The position numbers and the translations under genes are program-made. Below are positions 17,076 through 27,161 of a stretch of DNA of 42,579 nucleotides, piece by piece (the stretch's first letter is position 1; the number at the start of each line of letters is the position of its first letter). Source of the DNA: an uncultured Clostridia bacterium (lineage in GTDB: Bacteria > Bacillota > Clostridia > Oscillospirales > Ruminococcaceae); the NCBI GenBank assembly GCA_945921515.1, contig CAMEKR010000004.1:1-42579 (forward strand). Direction: 5' to 3'. The notes beneath the pieces are model-generated. The model was given only the letters and a program-made list of their open reading frames with translations. It made no database searches and was not told the DNA's origin.

Positions 17076-19142
17076 CTACATCGCTATGTTTCCGATAGCC
17101 TGTATCTGAGCCGTATTGTCTATCTCGCTGTAGGATAGTACGGTTATATTAGGTATGAACTGGTCTATCAGCTTCTTGAAATATATACGAACTATAGGCG
17201 AGGTGAGTATAATTATGTTTGGTATTACATCCTTCACCTTGTCTATCTCTTCGCTTGTAATATTTACTATCCTCTGTATCAGATCGGGATCCATCGCAAG
17301 ATAGCTTCCTGCGTCGGACTTCTTCACGCTGGCGACTATCGTATCTTCTACCTTCGGATCGACGGTTATTACTCTGAGCGAATTTGCCTCTGCAAATCTC
17401 CTTGTTATCGTGCGCTTAAGAGCCTGTCTTACATATTCGGTAACAATGTCGATATCCTTAAGCGCTCCTGCATGATCTCCCAGCGTTTCAAGTATAGTTT
17501 CCATATCACGGATAGGAACGCTCTCACGAAGCAGCAGGCACAGCACCTTTTCGAGATATCCGAGAGATATCGTACCGGGTATAAGGTCGTCGATAAGGGT
17601 AGGATTTGTCGCCTTGATATTGTCCACCATCGTCTTGACATCCTGACGGGACAAAAGCTCGCTGCAGTGCTGTTTTATTACCTCCGACAGATGCGTTATC
17701 ATTACCGAAACAGGATCGATAAGCGTATATCCCGCAACATCCGCCATTACCTTCTTGTCTGCGCTTATCCATTTTGCAGGAATGCCGAATGCAGGCTCTA
17801 CCGTATCTATTCCGTCTACGGGGCTTACAACATCGCCGTTGTCGAGCGCTAAGTAGTGGTCGGATAAGATCTCTCCTCTTGCTACCTCTTCGCCCTTTAT
17901 CTTGATAACATACTGGTTGGGATTTATCTCGGGGTTGTCCGTCATTCTGACCGACGGAATTACCATACCCATATCCATTGCAAACTGTTTTCTGAACATT
18001 ACCACACGGTCGATAAAATGACCGCCGCTTTTTTCATCGACAAGATGAAGCAGGCTGTAGCCGAACTCCATCTCAATCTGCTCAACATTAAGCAGTTTGA
18101 ATACATTGTCGATATCTCTGTAATAGTCGTTGTCCGTTGCCGGCTGTTCCTGTATCTTGGCGAGGCTTTCTCTTTCTTTCTGCGCCGCAAGCGCCGCCTC
18201 TTTCTTTGCTTTGGACTTTGACAGACGCCAGCCGAAGATAAACAGCGCCGCACCGACTCCGAGCAGTATCAGCTTCGGGAAGCCTGGGATAACCATAAGA
18301 GCCGCAATAACTATGCCGGCTATCATCATTACATTGGGCTGAGCTGTAAACTGACGGGAGATATCGGCATTGAAGCTGTCGGTACTTGCCGCACGGGTAA
18401 CTACCATACCGGTTGCAACGGATATCATAAGTGCAGGTATCTGCGAGCAAAGACCGTCACCGACTGTTGCCAGCGAGTAGGTCGACATAACCGTGCCTAT
18501 ATCCTGACCGCCCATCATGCCCAGCACAGCGCCGCCGATAAGATTTATCAGCGCCGTAATTATTGATATAATGGCGTCGCCCTTTACGAACTTAGTAGCA
18601 CCGTCCATAGCTCCGAAAAAGTCGCTCTCACGCTGTACTTTTGCACGGCGCAGCTTTGCTTCTTCATCGGTTATTGCACCTGTGTTCAGATCGGCGTCAA
18701 TAGCCATCTGCTTACCGGGCATAGCGTCAAGGGTGAATCTTGCGGCAACTTCCGATACTCGCTCAGAACCCTTGGTGATTACAAGGAAGTTTACTATTAC
18801 TATGATTATGAATATTATGAATCCGACTATGGCGTCGCCGCCCATTACAAATTCGCCGAAGGTCTTTACGACCTCTCCCGCATATCCGTTTGAGAGTATT
18901 CCTCTTGTAGTCGATACGTTAAGCGACAGTCGGAAAACCGTAGTCAGAAGCAGTATTGTCGGGAATATCGAAAACTCAAGCGCTTCTTTTATGTACATCG
19001 TCATAAGCAGTATGACGAGGGAAAGTCCTATATTTATTATCAGCAGAAAGTCCAGTATCTGAGTAGGCAGGGGTATGATAATAGCAAGTACGATGAATAT
19101 AACGAATACGGCGAACACATTCGTCATCATCTTTTTTAACAT
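17076..19142 (-). CDS. flhA: Flagellar export protein FlhA
   Basis: 688 aa; TRGILSNGYAGEVVKTFGEFVMGGDAIVGFIIF, DAMPGKQMAIDADLNTG. Confidence 0.96.
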   Translation of the reverse strand: MLKKMMTNVFAVFVIFIVLAIIIPLPTQILDFLLIINIGLSLVILLMTMYIKEALEFSIFPTILLLTTVFRLSLNVSTTRGILSNGYAGEVVKTFGEFVMGGDAIVGFIIFIIIVIVNFLVITKGSERVSEVAARFTLDAMPGKQMAIDADLNTGAITDEEAKLRRAKVQRESDFFGAMDGATKFVKGDAIISIITALINLIGGAVLGMMGGQDIGTVMSTYSLATVGDGLCSQIPALMISVATGMVVTRAASTDSFNADISRQFTAQPNVMMIAGIVIAALMVIPGFPKLILLGVGAALFIFGWRLSKSKAKKEAALAAQKERESLAKIQEQPATDNDYYRDIDNVFKLLNVEQIEMEFGYSLLHLVDEKSGGHFIDRVVMFRKQFAMDMGMVIPSVRMTDNPEINPNQYVIKIKGEEVARGEILSDHYLALDNGDVVSPVDGIDTVEPAFGIPAKWISADKKVMADVAGYTLIDPVSVMITHLSEVIKQHCSELLSRQDVKTMVDNIKATNPTLIDDLIPGTISLGYLEKVLCLLLRESVPIRDMETILETLGDHAGALKDIDIVTEYVRQALKRTITRRFAEANSLRVITVDPKVEDTIVASVKKSDAGSYLAMDPDLIQRIVNITSEEIDKVKDVIPNIIILTSPIVRIYFKKLIDQFIPNITVLSYSEIDNTAQIQAIGNIAM

Positions 19143-19179
19143 ACGCCTGCCTCCTTTCTTGCTTTTTCTCTATCTGTCT

Positions 19180-20265
19180 TTATTTCTTGTTTTTATCTCT
19201 TGGCGGTAAGGTCTTGTGCTGTGCCTCATATACCATAGCCAGCACCTCTGCTACCGCTGTGTAAAACTCTCTCGGTATTTCCTGTCCTATGTCAACCGCT
19301 TCGTAAAGGCCTCTTGCGAGCGGTCTGTTTTCGGTTACGAATACCTTGTTCTCTTCGGCTACGGCAACTATCCTCAGTGCAAGTGCGTCTGTACCCTTTG
19401 CCACTACAACAGGTGCTTTATATGCCGTTTCTCTGTCGTATTTAAGCGCAACCGCATAGTGAGTAGGGTTACGGACTACTACATCCGCCGACGGCACTTC
19501 CTGCATCATACGCTGCTGTGCCATCTCCTGCTGTTTACGCTTTATTTTGCCTTTTATCTGCGGATCACCTTCGAGCTGTTTGTACTCGTCCTTGACCTCC
19601 TGCTTTGACATCTTCAGCTTCTTTTCAAAAGACCACCACTGAAACACATAGTCTGCCGCCGCCACAAACACGAGCATAACGAATATCGTCACAATTAGGC
19701 TCATAGCCGTTTCGCTGATATATGCAACTATCTTTATTACATCGGTATCTATCAGTTTTTTAAACTCGTTCAGCCTGTCCATTACCTGAAAGTAAAGGAC
19801 TGCGACTACTACGACTATCTCGATAAGACCTTTCAGCAGTCCGACCAGCGACTGCAATGAAAACAGCCTCTTTATACCGGTGAAGGGATTCATCCTGCTG
19901 AATTTCGGCTTCATTGCTTCCATACTGAAAAGTCCCTTTGTCTGCACTATGACCGGAAGTATGCTTAGCACAACGCCTACGGCAAGGATAGGACCTACAG
20001 TACAAACGCATATTATAGCAATATTCCAGAATACACTCATAGCAAATTCGACCGTGTCCCCCGTTTTGTTAAGGGACATCATGGACTTTTGCATGAAGCT
20101 CAAGAGCATCTGAAACATATAGTTTCCGAATATCGCTAAAAATGCGAATATTCCCACCACGAACACGGCAACGGCAACCTCTTTGCTCTGAAGCACCTCG
20201 CCCTTTTTTCTGGTATCCTTGCGCTTTTTCGGGGTGGCTTTTTCGGTTTTTTCTTCGCCTGCCAT
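19180..20265 (-). CDS. flhB: Flagellar export protein FlhB
   Basis: EEKTEKATPKKRKDTRKKGEV N-terminus and NPTH autocleavage motif (VVRNPTHYAVAL). Confidence 0.96.
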   Translation of the reverse strand: MAGEEKTEKATPKKRKDTRKKGEVLQSKEVAVAVFVVGIFAFLAIFGNYMFQMLLSFMQKSMMSLNKTGDTVEFAMSVFWNIAIICVCTVGPILAVGVVLSILPVIVQTKGLFSMEAMKPKFSRMNPFTGIKRLFSLQSLVGLLKGLIEIVVVVAVLYFQVMDRLNEFKKLIDTDVIKIVAYISETAMSLIVTIFVMLVFVAAADYVFQWWSFEKKLKMSKQEVKDEYKQLEGDPQIKGKIKRKQQEMAQQRMMQEVPSADVVVRNPTHYAVALKYDRETAYKAPVVVAKGTDALALRIVAVAEENKVFVTENRPLARGLYEAVDIGQEIPREFYTAVAEVLAMVYEAQHKTLPPRDKNKK

Positions 20266-20274
20266 TTACTTCAC

Positions 20275-21063
20275 CTACCCGCCCATCATCGACAGCAGAC
20301 CGTACAGATTCTGCCACATTATATCCATCAGCTTTTCGATAAAGTCTGACATGGGCTGTGCCATAAGCAATATAGCCGCAAGGCCTATAAGCACTTTAAG
20401 CTGAATATTCAGCGCAAATATATGTATCGTCGGCACCGCCTTCATAAGCACGCCGAGGCAGATTTCGGTAATAAACTCTATTGCTATTATCGGCGCCGCC
20501 AGCTTTACAGCAAGCGTAAGCACCGTCGATAAGTAGTTTACAAGCGCCCAGGGCACATCCGCAGTAAAGCCCGAAAAGCCTATCGGCAAAGTTTCGTAGG
20601 AGATATGGAACAGCTTTATATACGACAGATGTCCGTTTGTAAGGAAGAAATACAGAATGAACATATAGTAGTATACATTTGCAAAAAGCGGCATGGATAC
20701 GCCTGTTGCAGGGTCCATCGTTCTCGCCATAGAAAGACCTGTCTGGTAGTCGATGATCTCACCTGCGGATATTGTGACGGTCAGCACAAGATTTACCATA
20801 AAGCCGAGTATCAGCCCAAGTCCAAGCTCCTTTAGCATATCGAAAAGAAGCATGAATATGCCTGTCGGCTCATACTGAATTCTGCCCATAGATGCGGCAA
20901 AGAGCACGGCGAGCGCTATCGTCGTGCCCGCTCTCAGTCTTATCGGAAAGTTTGAACGGTTGAAAATCGGATTAAAGCTGAATATTCCCGACACCCTGCA
21001 CATTATCAGCAGGAAGCCTAAGAAGTTATTCAGTATCATTTCCCATATTGCGCTTAGCGTCAT
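20275..21063 (-). CDS. fliR: Flagellar export protein FliR
   Basis: 262-aa multi-TM; GFMVNLVLTVTISAGEIIDYQTGLSMARTMDPATG. Confidence 0.94.
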   Translation of the reverse strand: MTLSAIWEMILNNFLGFLLIMCRVSGIFSFNPIFNRSNFPIRLRAGTTIALAVLFAASMGRIQYEPTGIFMLLFDMLKELGLGLILGFMVNLVLTVTISAGEIIDYQTGLSMARTMDPATGVSMPLFANVYYYMFILYFFLTNGHLSYIKLFHISYETLPIGFSGFTADVPWALVNYLSTVLTLAVKLAAPIIAIEFITEICLGVLMKAVPTIHIFALNIQLKVLIGLAAILLMAQPMSDFIEKLMDIMWQNLYGLLSMMGG

Positions 21064-21332
21064 GTTACACCGACCGTTGCCATAAGTCCGAAGATATAGT
21101 TAAAAAATTCAATACAGCTGTTCATCATCCAGGGGCCGAACATAAGCAGTACAATAGCGACCACGATAGCTTTTGGCGCAAAAGAGAGCGTCTGCTCGTG
21201 TACCTGCGTTGCCGCCTGCAGAATTGCTATTATAAGACCGATAACTACTGCGGCTATTAAAACAGGGAGCCCTAATTTAAGCGCAAGAGTAAGCGCAGCG
21301 GTAAAGACCTCCATTGCTATATCCTGTGTCAA
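21060..21332 (-). CDS. fliQ: Flagellar export protein FliQ
   Basis: 90 aa, two TM; IGLIIAILQAATQVHEQTLSFAPK. Confidence 0.95.
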   Translation of the reverse strand: MTQDIAMEVFTAALTLALKLGLPVLIAAVVIGLIIAILQAATQVHEQTLSFAPKAIVVAIVLLMFGPWMMNSCIEFFNYIFGLMATVGVT

Positions 21333-21361
21333 ACTAAGCCCTCCCTTCAGGATCTGTCAAG

Positions 21362-22231
21362 CTACAAATTATATGAATTTACGAGTGTTCCGACCATCAG
21401 CTGCCATCCGTCTACCAGCACGAACAGTATTATCTTGAACGGCATTGATATCATAGCAGGCGGAAGCATCATCATACCCATAGCCATCAGCGTTGATGAT
21501 ACTACAAGGTCTATTACAAGGAACGGGATGAATATCAAAAATCCCATCTGGAAGGCTCGTTTAAGCTCGCTAACTATAAAAGCGGGAATGACCGTTTCAA
21601 AGCCAAGCTCCTCGCTGTAGTTCTCAAGAGTTATCTCCGTACCGCCATCGCCGATAGTCTGTCCTTTCAGATTAAGGAAGAACTGCATATCGTCGTTTGT
21701 CGTCTGCTTTAACATAAATGTCTTAAGCGGCTTTCCGGCACGGTCGATAGCTTCTTCTGTCGTTATTTCTCCCGACGCATACGGCTGATATGCCGTTTCG
21801 TTTATTTCGGCAAAAACAGGCCACATAATGAATATGGTGAGAAACAGCGACAAACCGGTCAGCACCATATTTGGCGGTGTAGACTGCGTCTGCATAGCAG
21901 ACCTTAAAAAGCTGAAGCAGATGATTATTCTCGCAAACGAGGTCATCATCACAAGCAGCGACGGCGCAAGTGAAAGTACCGTTACAAGCAGTATTACTTC
22001 AAGCGACTGCGAAGCATCAACACCGATAAGGTCCTTCATCACCGATGACTGATCCGACTCGTTAGCCGATACGGAAGTCGTGTTTGAAGGCGCTTCAGCG
22101 GCAAAAGCCGTCACGCCGCACAAAACTCCGATAAGCAGTACAGATACCGATAAAGACACGATAAAGCGGATAAATATCCGCTTGTTGTCGATAAACATTT
22201 TTTTAACTGAAAGAACAAATGCTTTTGTCAT
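21362..22231 (-). CDS. fliP: Flagellar export protein FliP
   Basis: PSLLVMMTSFARIIICFSFLRSAMQTQSTPPNMVLTGLSLFLTIFIM. Confidence 0.96.
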   Translation of the reverse strand: MTKAFVLSVKKMFIDNKRIFIRFIVSLSVSVLLIGVLCGVTAFAAEAPSNTTSVSANESDQSSVMKDLIGVDASQSLEVILLVTVLSLAPSLLVMMTSFARIIICFSFLRSAMQTQSTPPNMVLTGLSLFLTIFIMWPVFAEINETAYQPYASGEITTEEAIDRAGKPLKTFMLKQTTNDDMQFFLNLKGQTIGDGGTEITLENYSEELGFETVIPAFIVSELKRAFQMGFLIFIPFLVIDLVVSSTLMAMGMMMLPPAMISMPFKIILFVLVDGWQLMVGTLVNSYNL

Positions 22232-22680
22232 TTCGACTCCGTGTTCCTCTCATCGGTATTTTCGCTCTGAGCGTTGTCAGAGTCTTCATCGGGCTTCGGA
22301 AGGGAAGGGGTAACGCTGTCGGACTCCTTATTCTTCCGCATATTTTTAACATTCTTTGCGAGAGCGTCGCTGAAAGCGGCAAAAAAGCCGTCCTGCTTTT
22401 CGCCCTCGGGATAAAGCTCGGAAAGATATTCTTCTTCCGTAAGCTCGATATCGTCTATTTTTTCTATCTTGCCTGCGGTAACACCCAGCACCATACATTT
22501 TCCCGCAACGCTGACAACCACTACGGATTTTTCACCGCCAAGCGACGCACGGTCAAGTATCTTGAGCCGTTTTCCGCCTGTTGTAAGAATGCCTTTGTTT
22601 ACCTTTCTGAGTACCCAAAAGAACAGGAAAATAAGCGCTATTACGCCGACAAGAGCGCATATAAGCTGAACATACTCCAT
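22228..22680 (-). CDS. fliO: Flagellar protein FliO/FliZ-like
   Basis: One N-terminal TM then KRLKILDRASLGGEKSVVVVSVAGKCMVLGVT; overlaps fliP; TAATG with cheY. Confidence 0.82.
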   Translation of the reverse strand: MEYVQLICALVGVIALIFLFFWVLRKVNKGILTTGGKRLKILDRASLGGEKSVVVVSVAGKCMVLGVTAGKIEKIDDIELTEEEYLSELYPEGEKQDGFFAAFSDALAKNVKNMRKNKESDSVTPSLPKPDEDSDNAQSENTDERNTESK

Positions 22681-23042
22681 TAGTCGAGTATCTTCTTGAC
22701 AGTCTGGAGGATTCTCTCTGCCTTGAAAGGCTTTACTATAAAGTCAAGTGCGCCGAGCTTTATTGCTTCAACAACCATTGCTTCCTGACCCATAGCACTG
22801 CACATTACTACCTTTGCTCCGGAGTCCATAGCTTTAATTTCTTTAAGAGCCTCGATACCGGTCTTGTTGGGCATTGTGATATCCATAATTACAAGGTCGG
22901 GCTTTTCTGCCGTATATGTAGATACCGCAATTTCGCCGTCTGCGGCTTCAAGGATATTTGTATATCCGTTTGTTGTCAGCGTGTTGCGGATAAGCATACG
23001 CATAAATGCCGCATCGTCTACCAGTAAGATCTTCTTGTCCAT
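22680..23042 (-). CDS. cheY: Chemotaxis response regulator CheY
   Basis: ILLVDDAAFMR, PDLVIMDITMP, VMCSAMGQ, FIVKPF. Confidence 0.93.
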   Translation of the reverse strand: MDKKILLVDDAAFMRMLIRNTLTTNGYTNILEAADGEIAVSTYTAEKPDLVIMDITMPNKTGIEALKEIKAMDSGAKVVMCSAMGQEAMVVEAIKLGALDFIVKPFKAERILQTVKKILD

Positions 23043-23074
23043 AAGTGTAAGGTTTCCTTTCGTTTCCCGTGTAT

Positions 23075-24253
23075 TTATTCGCCTTTTCCGAGGCTGTCCA
23101 TAAATTTCGATTTTACTATTTCGGTAATTCTTACGGCGAAGTTATCGTCTATTACCACAACATCGCCTCTTGCAATAAGATTTCCGTTTACCATGACATC
23201 TACGGGCGCACCCGCCTGTCTTTCAAGCTCTATTATCGTACCCTGTGAAAACTCAAGTATATCTTTTATCTTCTTTTTGGTAGAGCCTATTTCAACGGAT
23301 ATCTGCAGAGGTACATCCATCAGCAGCTGAAGATTCTCTTTCTGCTCTGTACCGAGAGGTGTTTCAAAGTTGTCAAACTGTGCAAGCTGAGCGTTGCGGT
23401 AGTTTACCGCAGGCTGTGGCTGCATCATCGGTTGCATCGGAGGCTGATTATACATCGGCTGATTGGGATAGCCGTAATATTGCTGTGCGTACATATCGGG
23501 CATCGGCTGTGGCTGAGGCTGAGGCTGTACCGGAGCGGCAGGCTGAGGAGTCGGCATGGGAGAAGGCGCAGGCTGAGGTGCAGGCTCGGGCTGAACTGGA
23601 GCAGGCTCGGGCTGAACGGGAGCAGGCTCAGGCTGAATGGGGGCGGGAGATTCTGCCCCTCCCAAAACCCTGTCGGCAAGCGTTGCGGCAAGGTTGATAT
23701 CAAGCACGGATATAAATTCCGACTTTATAACGCCGTCTATGGTAAGGTCGAAGTTTATCGAGGCTACCATATCCGTCTGCTCATAGCTCTGAAGATCGGC
23801 TATGTTTACTTCGCTGAGAATATACGGAGTCGGCGTTGATATATCTATGCCCATTCCGAGAAATTCCGCAAGAGCCGTTGAAGAAGCGCCCATCATCTGA
23901 TTCATAACTTCGCTTACTGCGCTTATATTCAGCTCGTCAAATTCAAAATCCGGCGAAATAACAGGCGGCCTACCCATAAGCTGATTGAGTATCAGCTGGA
24001 CATCGTCCTGCTTCAGTATCATCAGGTTTGAACCCGAAAGACCCTTTATATATTCGATCTTAACGCATATTGCCGGTTCTAAGCGGCCGTAGTTTAGCTG
24101 TGACGCCTGAACAATGCTTACCTGCGGGGTAGTGATCCAGACTTTAGCGTTGAGCAGCTCTGAAACGGCAGTTGCAGCACTTCCCATACTGATATTCATT
24201 ATCTCGCCGATAGCGTCGAGCTGCATATCCGACAGAGCGGTCAGTTTTCCCAT
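23075..24253 (-). CDS. fliY: Flagellar motor switch phosphatase FliY (CheC-like domain + FliN domain)
   Basis: N-terminal EIMNISMGSAATAVSELL and SEVMNQMMGASSTAL; C-terminal FliN VPLQISVEIGSTKKKIKDILEFSQGTIIELERQAGAPVDVMVNG. Confidence 0.93.
   Translation of the reverse strand: MGKLTALSDMQLDAIGEIMNISMGSAATAVSELLNAKVWITTPQVSIVQASQLNYGRLEPAICVKIEYIKGLSGSNLMILKQDDVQLILNQLMGRPPVISPDFEFDELNISAVSEVMNQMMGASSTALAEFLGMGIDISTPTPYILSEVNIADLQSYEQTDMVASINFDLTIDGVIKSEFISVLDINLAATLADRVLGGAESPAPIQPEPAPVQPEPAPVQPEPAPQPAPSPMPTPQPAAPVQPQPQPQPMPDMYAQQYYGYPNQPMYNQPPMQPMMQPQPAVNYRNAQLAQFDNFETPLGTEQKENLQLLMDVPLQISVEIGSTKKKIKDILEFSQGTIIELERQAGAPVDVMVNGNLIARGDVVVIDDNFAVRITEIVKSKFMDSLGKGE
23581..23643 (-). repeat. Three 21-bp tandem repeats in the fliY linker (QPEPAPV)
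   Basis: caggctcgggctgaactggag / caggctcgggctgaacgggag / caggctcaggctgaatggggg. Confidence 0.9.
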
Positions 24254-24263
24254 TTAACTTACC

Positions 24264-25259
24264 TCAATTCTTTAGTATATTATCTATCCTGAACGCTTTT
24301 TTGCCGTTTAGCGTGCCCAGCTTTCCGTCAAACCAGCGTGTAGCGCCGATTTTAAGCTGAATGTTGTCGGTTATCGGTTTGTTCAGGGGAATTATATCGT
24401 TTATCTGAAGATTCAGCACATCCTTGAGTGTCAGCTGTGTATCGTCGAGTACTGCGGTAACGGTAAGCTCGGACTGAGAAAGTGTAGACATAAGGTTTTC
24501 TTTTCTTTCGGTTTCCTTTGTCGGACTTGCAGTTCTCTTTCCTGAGCTGAACTTTGCCGAGAACTTCTTCATTATCTGATCCATCGTAATAGCGGACATA
24601 CAGAAGGATATTACCGATTTGGAGTCGTTTACCGTTACTTCCATAGCAACGATTATCATAGTTTCGTCTGCGTCTGCCGCAGAGATAACTCTTGAGTTTG
24701 TCTCGATAGACTCAAGGCTGGGGTGCGTGTCAACATATCCGTCCCAGGCAGGAGTCATAAGATTAGTAAAGCGCAGGACTATATCACGCAATACATTAAT
24801 TTCTATTTCGGTGAAATCACGGTCGGCGTCCTGATATGAACCTCTTCCGCCGAGCATTCTGTCTATCATTGTAAAGGTGAGCGAGTTTGAAAGCTGAAGC
24901 ACAGCATTGCTCTCTTCTATATCGTCGTCTTCTATGCCGAGATCAACGATCCCCATTATTGTATAATCGGGCAGAGCATTGCTGAATTCAAAGTATTTCT
25001 GCTCCTCTATTGTTGCCAGAGTGACCTTGCAGTAAAGTCTTAAAAGACCGGTGAGATAAGAAGACAGGTGTCTTGAGTAGTTCTCAAAAATACGCTCAAG
25101 TATCTTTATCTGCTCTTTTGTGAATTTCTTGGGAGTGCGGAAGTCGTATTCCTTGATCTCATCTTTATCTTCGTGCGTGTCAAGCGTTGAGGTGTCGCCG
25201 CCGGAAAGCACGCTTAAGAGCATTGCGTCTATCTGTTCTTGTGTGAGGGTATCAGCCAA
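24264..25259 (-). CDS. fliM: Flagellar motor switch protein FliM
   Basis: LTQEQIDAMLLSVLSGG CheY-binding-type N-terminus; IKEYDFRTPKKFTKEQIKILERIFENY. Confidence 0.95.
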   Translation of the reverse strand: MADTLTQEQIDAMLLSVLSGGDTSTLDTHEDKDEIKEYDFRTPKKFTKEQIKILERIFENYSRHLSSYLTGLLRLYCKVTLATIEEQKYFEFSNALPDYTIMGIVDLGIEDDDIEESNAVLQLSNSLTFTMIDRMLGGRGSYQDADRDFTEIEINVLRDIVLRFTNLMTPAWDGYVDTHPSLESIETNSRVISAADADETMIIVAMEVTVNDSKSVISFCMSAITMDQIMKKFSAKFSSGKRTASPTKETERKENLMSTLSQSELTVTAVLDDTQLTLKDVLNLQINDIIPLNKPITDNIQLKIGATRWFDGKLGTLNGKKAFRIDNILKN

Positions 25260-25286
25260 AAAAGTCGCCCCCCTTTCTGTGTGCTG

Positions 25287-26306
25287 TTATTCTGATGTTT
25301 CGGCAGGTGCCGATGTCAGTATATCTGTCGGTATACCGGTATATGAAGGCTGATATACGGGACCTGTCAGGTTGCTGTCCGAACTGCCGTTTCCGGCTTC
25401 GTCTTCATATTTGTTTTCCATATTATCAATTATTTCGTTTACAACATCGCTGTCCACATCGGAGTTGTTGTTTTCGTCACGCTCATAAGGATCGGTGTTT
25501 GCGCCGTTGAGCCTGTATTCATACTTCAGGATATCGTCTATTACTGCCTGTGAAGTAGTGTCGAGCTGTGCTCTTACTATCATTATCTCAACACGGCGGT
25601 TTGCGGCTCTTCCTTCGGGCGTTTCGTTGTCGGCTATAGGAGTGTAGCACGCCTTGCCCTCAACGGTGAATTTTTCGCTGTCGATACAGCGGTTATAATC
25701 CATATACTTTACAACGCTTGAGGCTCTTGCCGCCGACAAATCCCAGTCGTTTACATCAGAGACCGCCTTTGCGGTATGTCCCGACACTTCGCAGGATTTG
25801 ATGTACTTATTGACTGCCTTTATTCCCGGCATAAACAGGTTAAGAGCTTGCTTGCCCTCGTCTTTAAGTACGGCGCTGTTGCCATCGAACATTATCTTAT
25901 TGTCAAAACGGATGAAGATGCGGGTAGGAGTCTGTTCAAGATAAATAAACTGTCCGAGATCGTTCTTATCCGTTGTTGTTTTAAGGTACGTATACAGCTC
26001 GTTGAAATCCGAAGGAAGCCCTTCGATCTCTTCGGAGGTTGTTCCGCCATTCTCGGTATTCGGAGGAGACTCGGCGTTGCCGTTTGTATCCGCCGCATTG
26101 TTACTGGGCTGTTCGTCCATTACAAACGGGTTTATATAGCTTCCGCTTGAAGTGAAAGACTGATATATGTACTGCCATTTGGTTTCATCTACCGACGACG
26201 CGGAGTAAAGAAGCACGAAAAAGCACAACAGCAGCGTAACCATATCGGCATAGGTATCAAGCCAGTTGCCTTTTTCTTCGCCGCTTGCCGCTTTTCTTTT
26301 TGCCAT
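25287..26306 (-). CDS. motB: Flagellar motor stator protein MotB
   Basis: GNWLDTYADMVTLLLCFFVLLYSAS (single TM with Asp) and OmpA-like C-terminus. Confidence 0.93.
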   Translation of the reverse strand: MAKRKAASGEEKGNWLDTYADMVTLLLCFFVLLYSASSVDETKWQYIYQSFTSSGSYINPFVMDEQPSNNAADTNGNAESPPNTENGGTTSEEIEGLPSDFNELYTYLKTTTDKNDLGQFIYLEQTPTRIFIRFDNKIMFDGNSAVLKDEGKQALNLFMPGIKAVNKYIKSCEVSGHTAKAVSDVNDWDLSAARASSVVKYMDYNRCIDSEKFTVEGKACYTPIADNETPEGRAANRRVEIMIVRAQLDTTSQAVIDDILKYEYRLNGANTDPYERDENNNSDVDSDVVNEIIDNMENKYEDEAGNGSSDSNLTGPVYQPSYTGIPTDILTSAPAETSE

Positions 26307-26344
26307 ATTTACACCGCCTTTCCGTAAATGATCGTATCTAAAAT

Positions 26345-26373
26345 ATCATACCATAAAACCGTTGTTTTTTCAA
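26345..26373 (-). promoter_or_regulatory. Candidate internal sigma-A promoter upstream of motB
   Basis: TTGAAA-N17-TATGAT with ATGG immediately before -10; begins 3 nt after the motA stop; AACGGTT direct repeat overlaps -35/spacer. Confidence 0.65.
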
Positions 26374-26376
26374 CCG

Positions 26377-27150
26377 TTATTTGCTGTCGCCCTTCTTTTT
26401 GATATCCGTCTGCGCAAGCATAAATTCAAGCTTTTCCTGGATAAGTCTGGGGTTTGAGCCGGCAGCTATCGAAAGAACGCCTTCTTCGATTATCTGCATA
26501 CACAGCAGCTCCTGCTCGTGACTGTTTTTGAGCGAAGCGGCTATGGGTGCGAAAATGACATTGGCAAACAGCGAGCCGTAGAAGGTCGTGATAAGCGCCG
26601 TAGCCATACCGTTTGACAGGTTGCTCGAATCCTCGCCCATACCTTTAAGCATATTTACCAGTCCGACCAGAGTACCTAACATTCCGAATGCCGGGAATAT
26701 CGATACACCTTTTTCAAAGAAGAGTCTGCCTTTTTCGTGACGCTCGCACATAAAGTCTATTGCATCGTCAAGCATACTTCTTACTTTGTCAAGGTCGTTT
26801 GCGTCAACTATCAGCATAAGGCTTTCTTTAAGGAACGGGTCGGTACACTTGTTTGCGCTGTCCTCAAGAGAGATAAGTCCCTTTGTTCTTGCTATTTTTG
26901 CAAACTCAACTATCTGCTCTATGTAGCTTTGAGGATTGAATTTTTTGGGGAGAATCGCAAGCTTCAGATATTTCGGCAGATTCTTGAGGTATGACAGCGG
27001 AAATGAACCGATAAGACATCCGATAGTACCGCCGACCGTGATAGCGAGCGAAGCCGTATCGATAAACCAGTCGATCTGACCGCCGTTAAATATACCGAAC
27101 AAGACAAGGCCGAAGGAGATGACCCAGCCTATGATGATTGTAATATTCAA
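26377..27150 (-). CDS. motA: Flagellar motor stator protein MotA; TTG start
   Basis: SLAITVGGTIGCLIGSFPL, PAFGMLGTLVGLVNML, TALITTFYGSLFANVIFAPIA; AGGAGG 8 nt before TTG. Confidence 0.94.
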   Translation of the reverse strand: MNITIIIGWVISFGLVLFGIFNGGQIDWFIDTASLAITVGGTIGCLIGSFPLSYLKNLPKYLKLAILPKKFNPQSYIEQIVEFAKIARTKGLISLEDSANKCTDPFLKESLMLIVDANDLDKVRSMLDDAIDFMCERHEKGRLFFEKGVSIFPAFGMLGTLVGLVNMLKGMGEDSSNLSNGMATALITTFYGSLFANVIFAPIAASLKNSHEQELLCMQIIEEGVLSIAAGSNPRLIQEKLEFMLAQTDIKKKGDSK

Positions 27151-27161
27151 AATAAGTTCCT

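Noticed and set aside
22219-22683. 154-aa plus-strand ORF opposite fliO
   Set aside because: Shadow ORF; fliO is supported by overlaps with cheY and fliP and by its sequence pattern.
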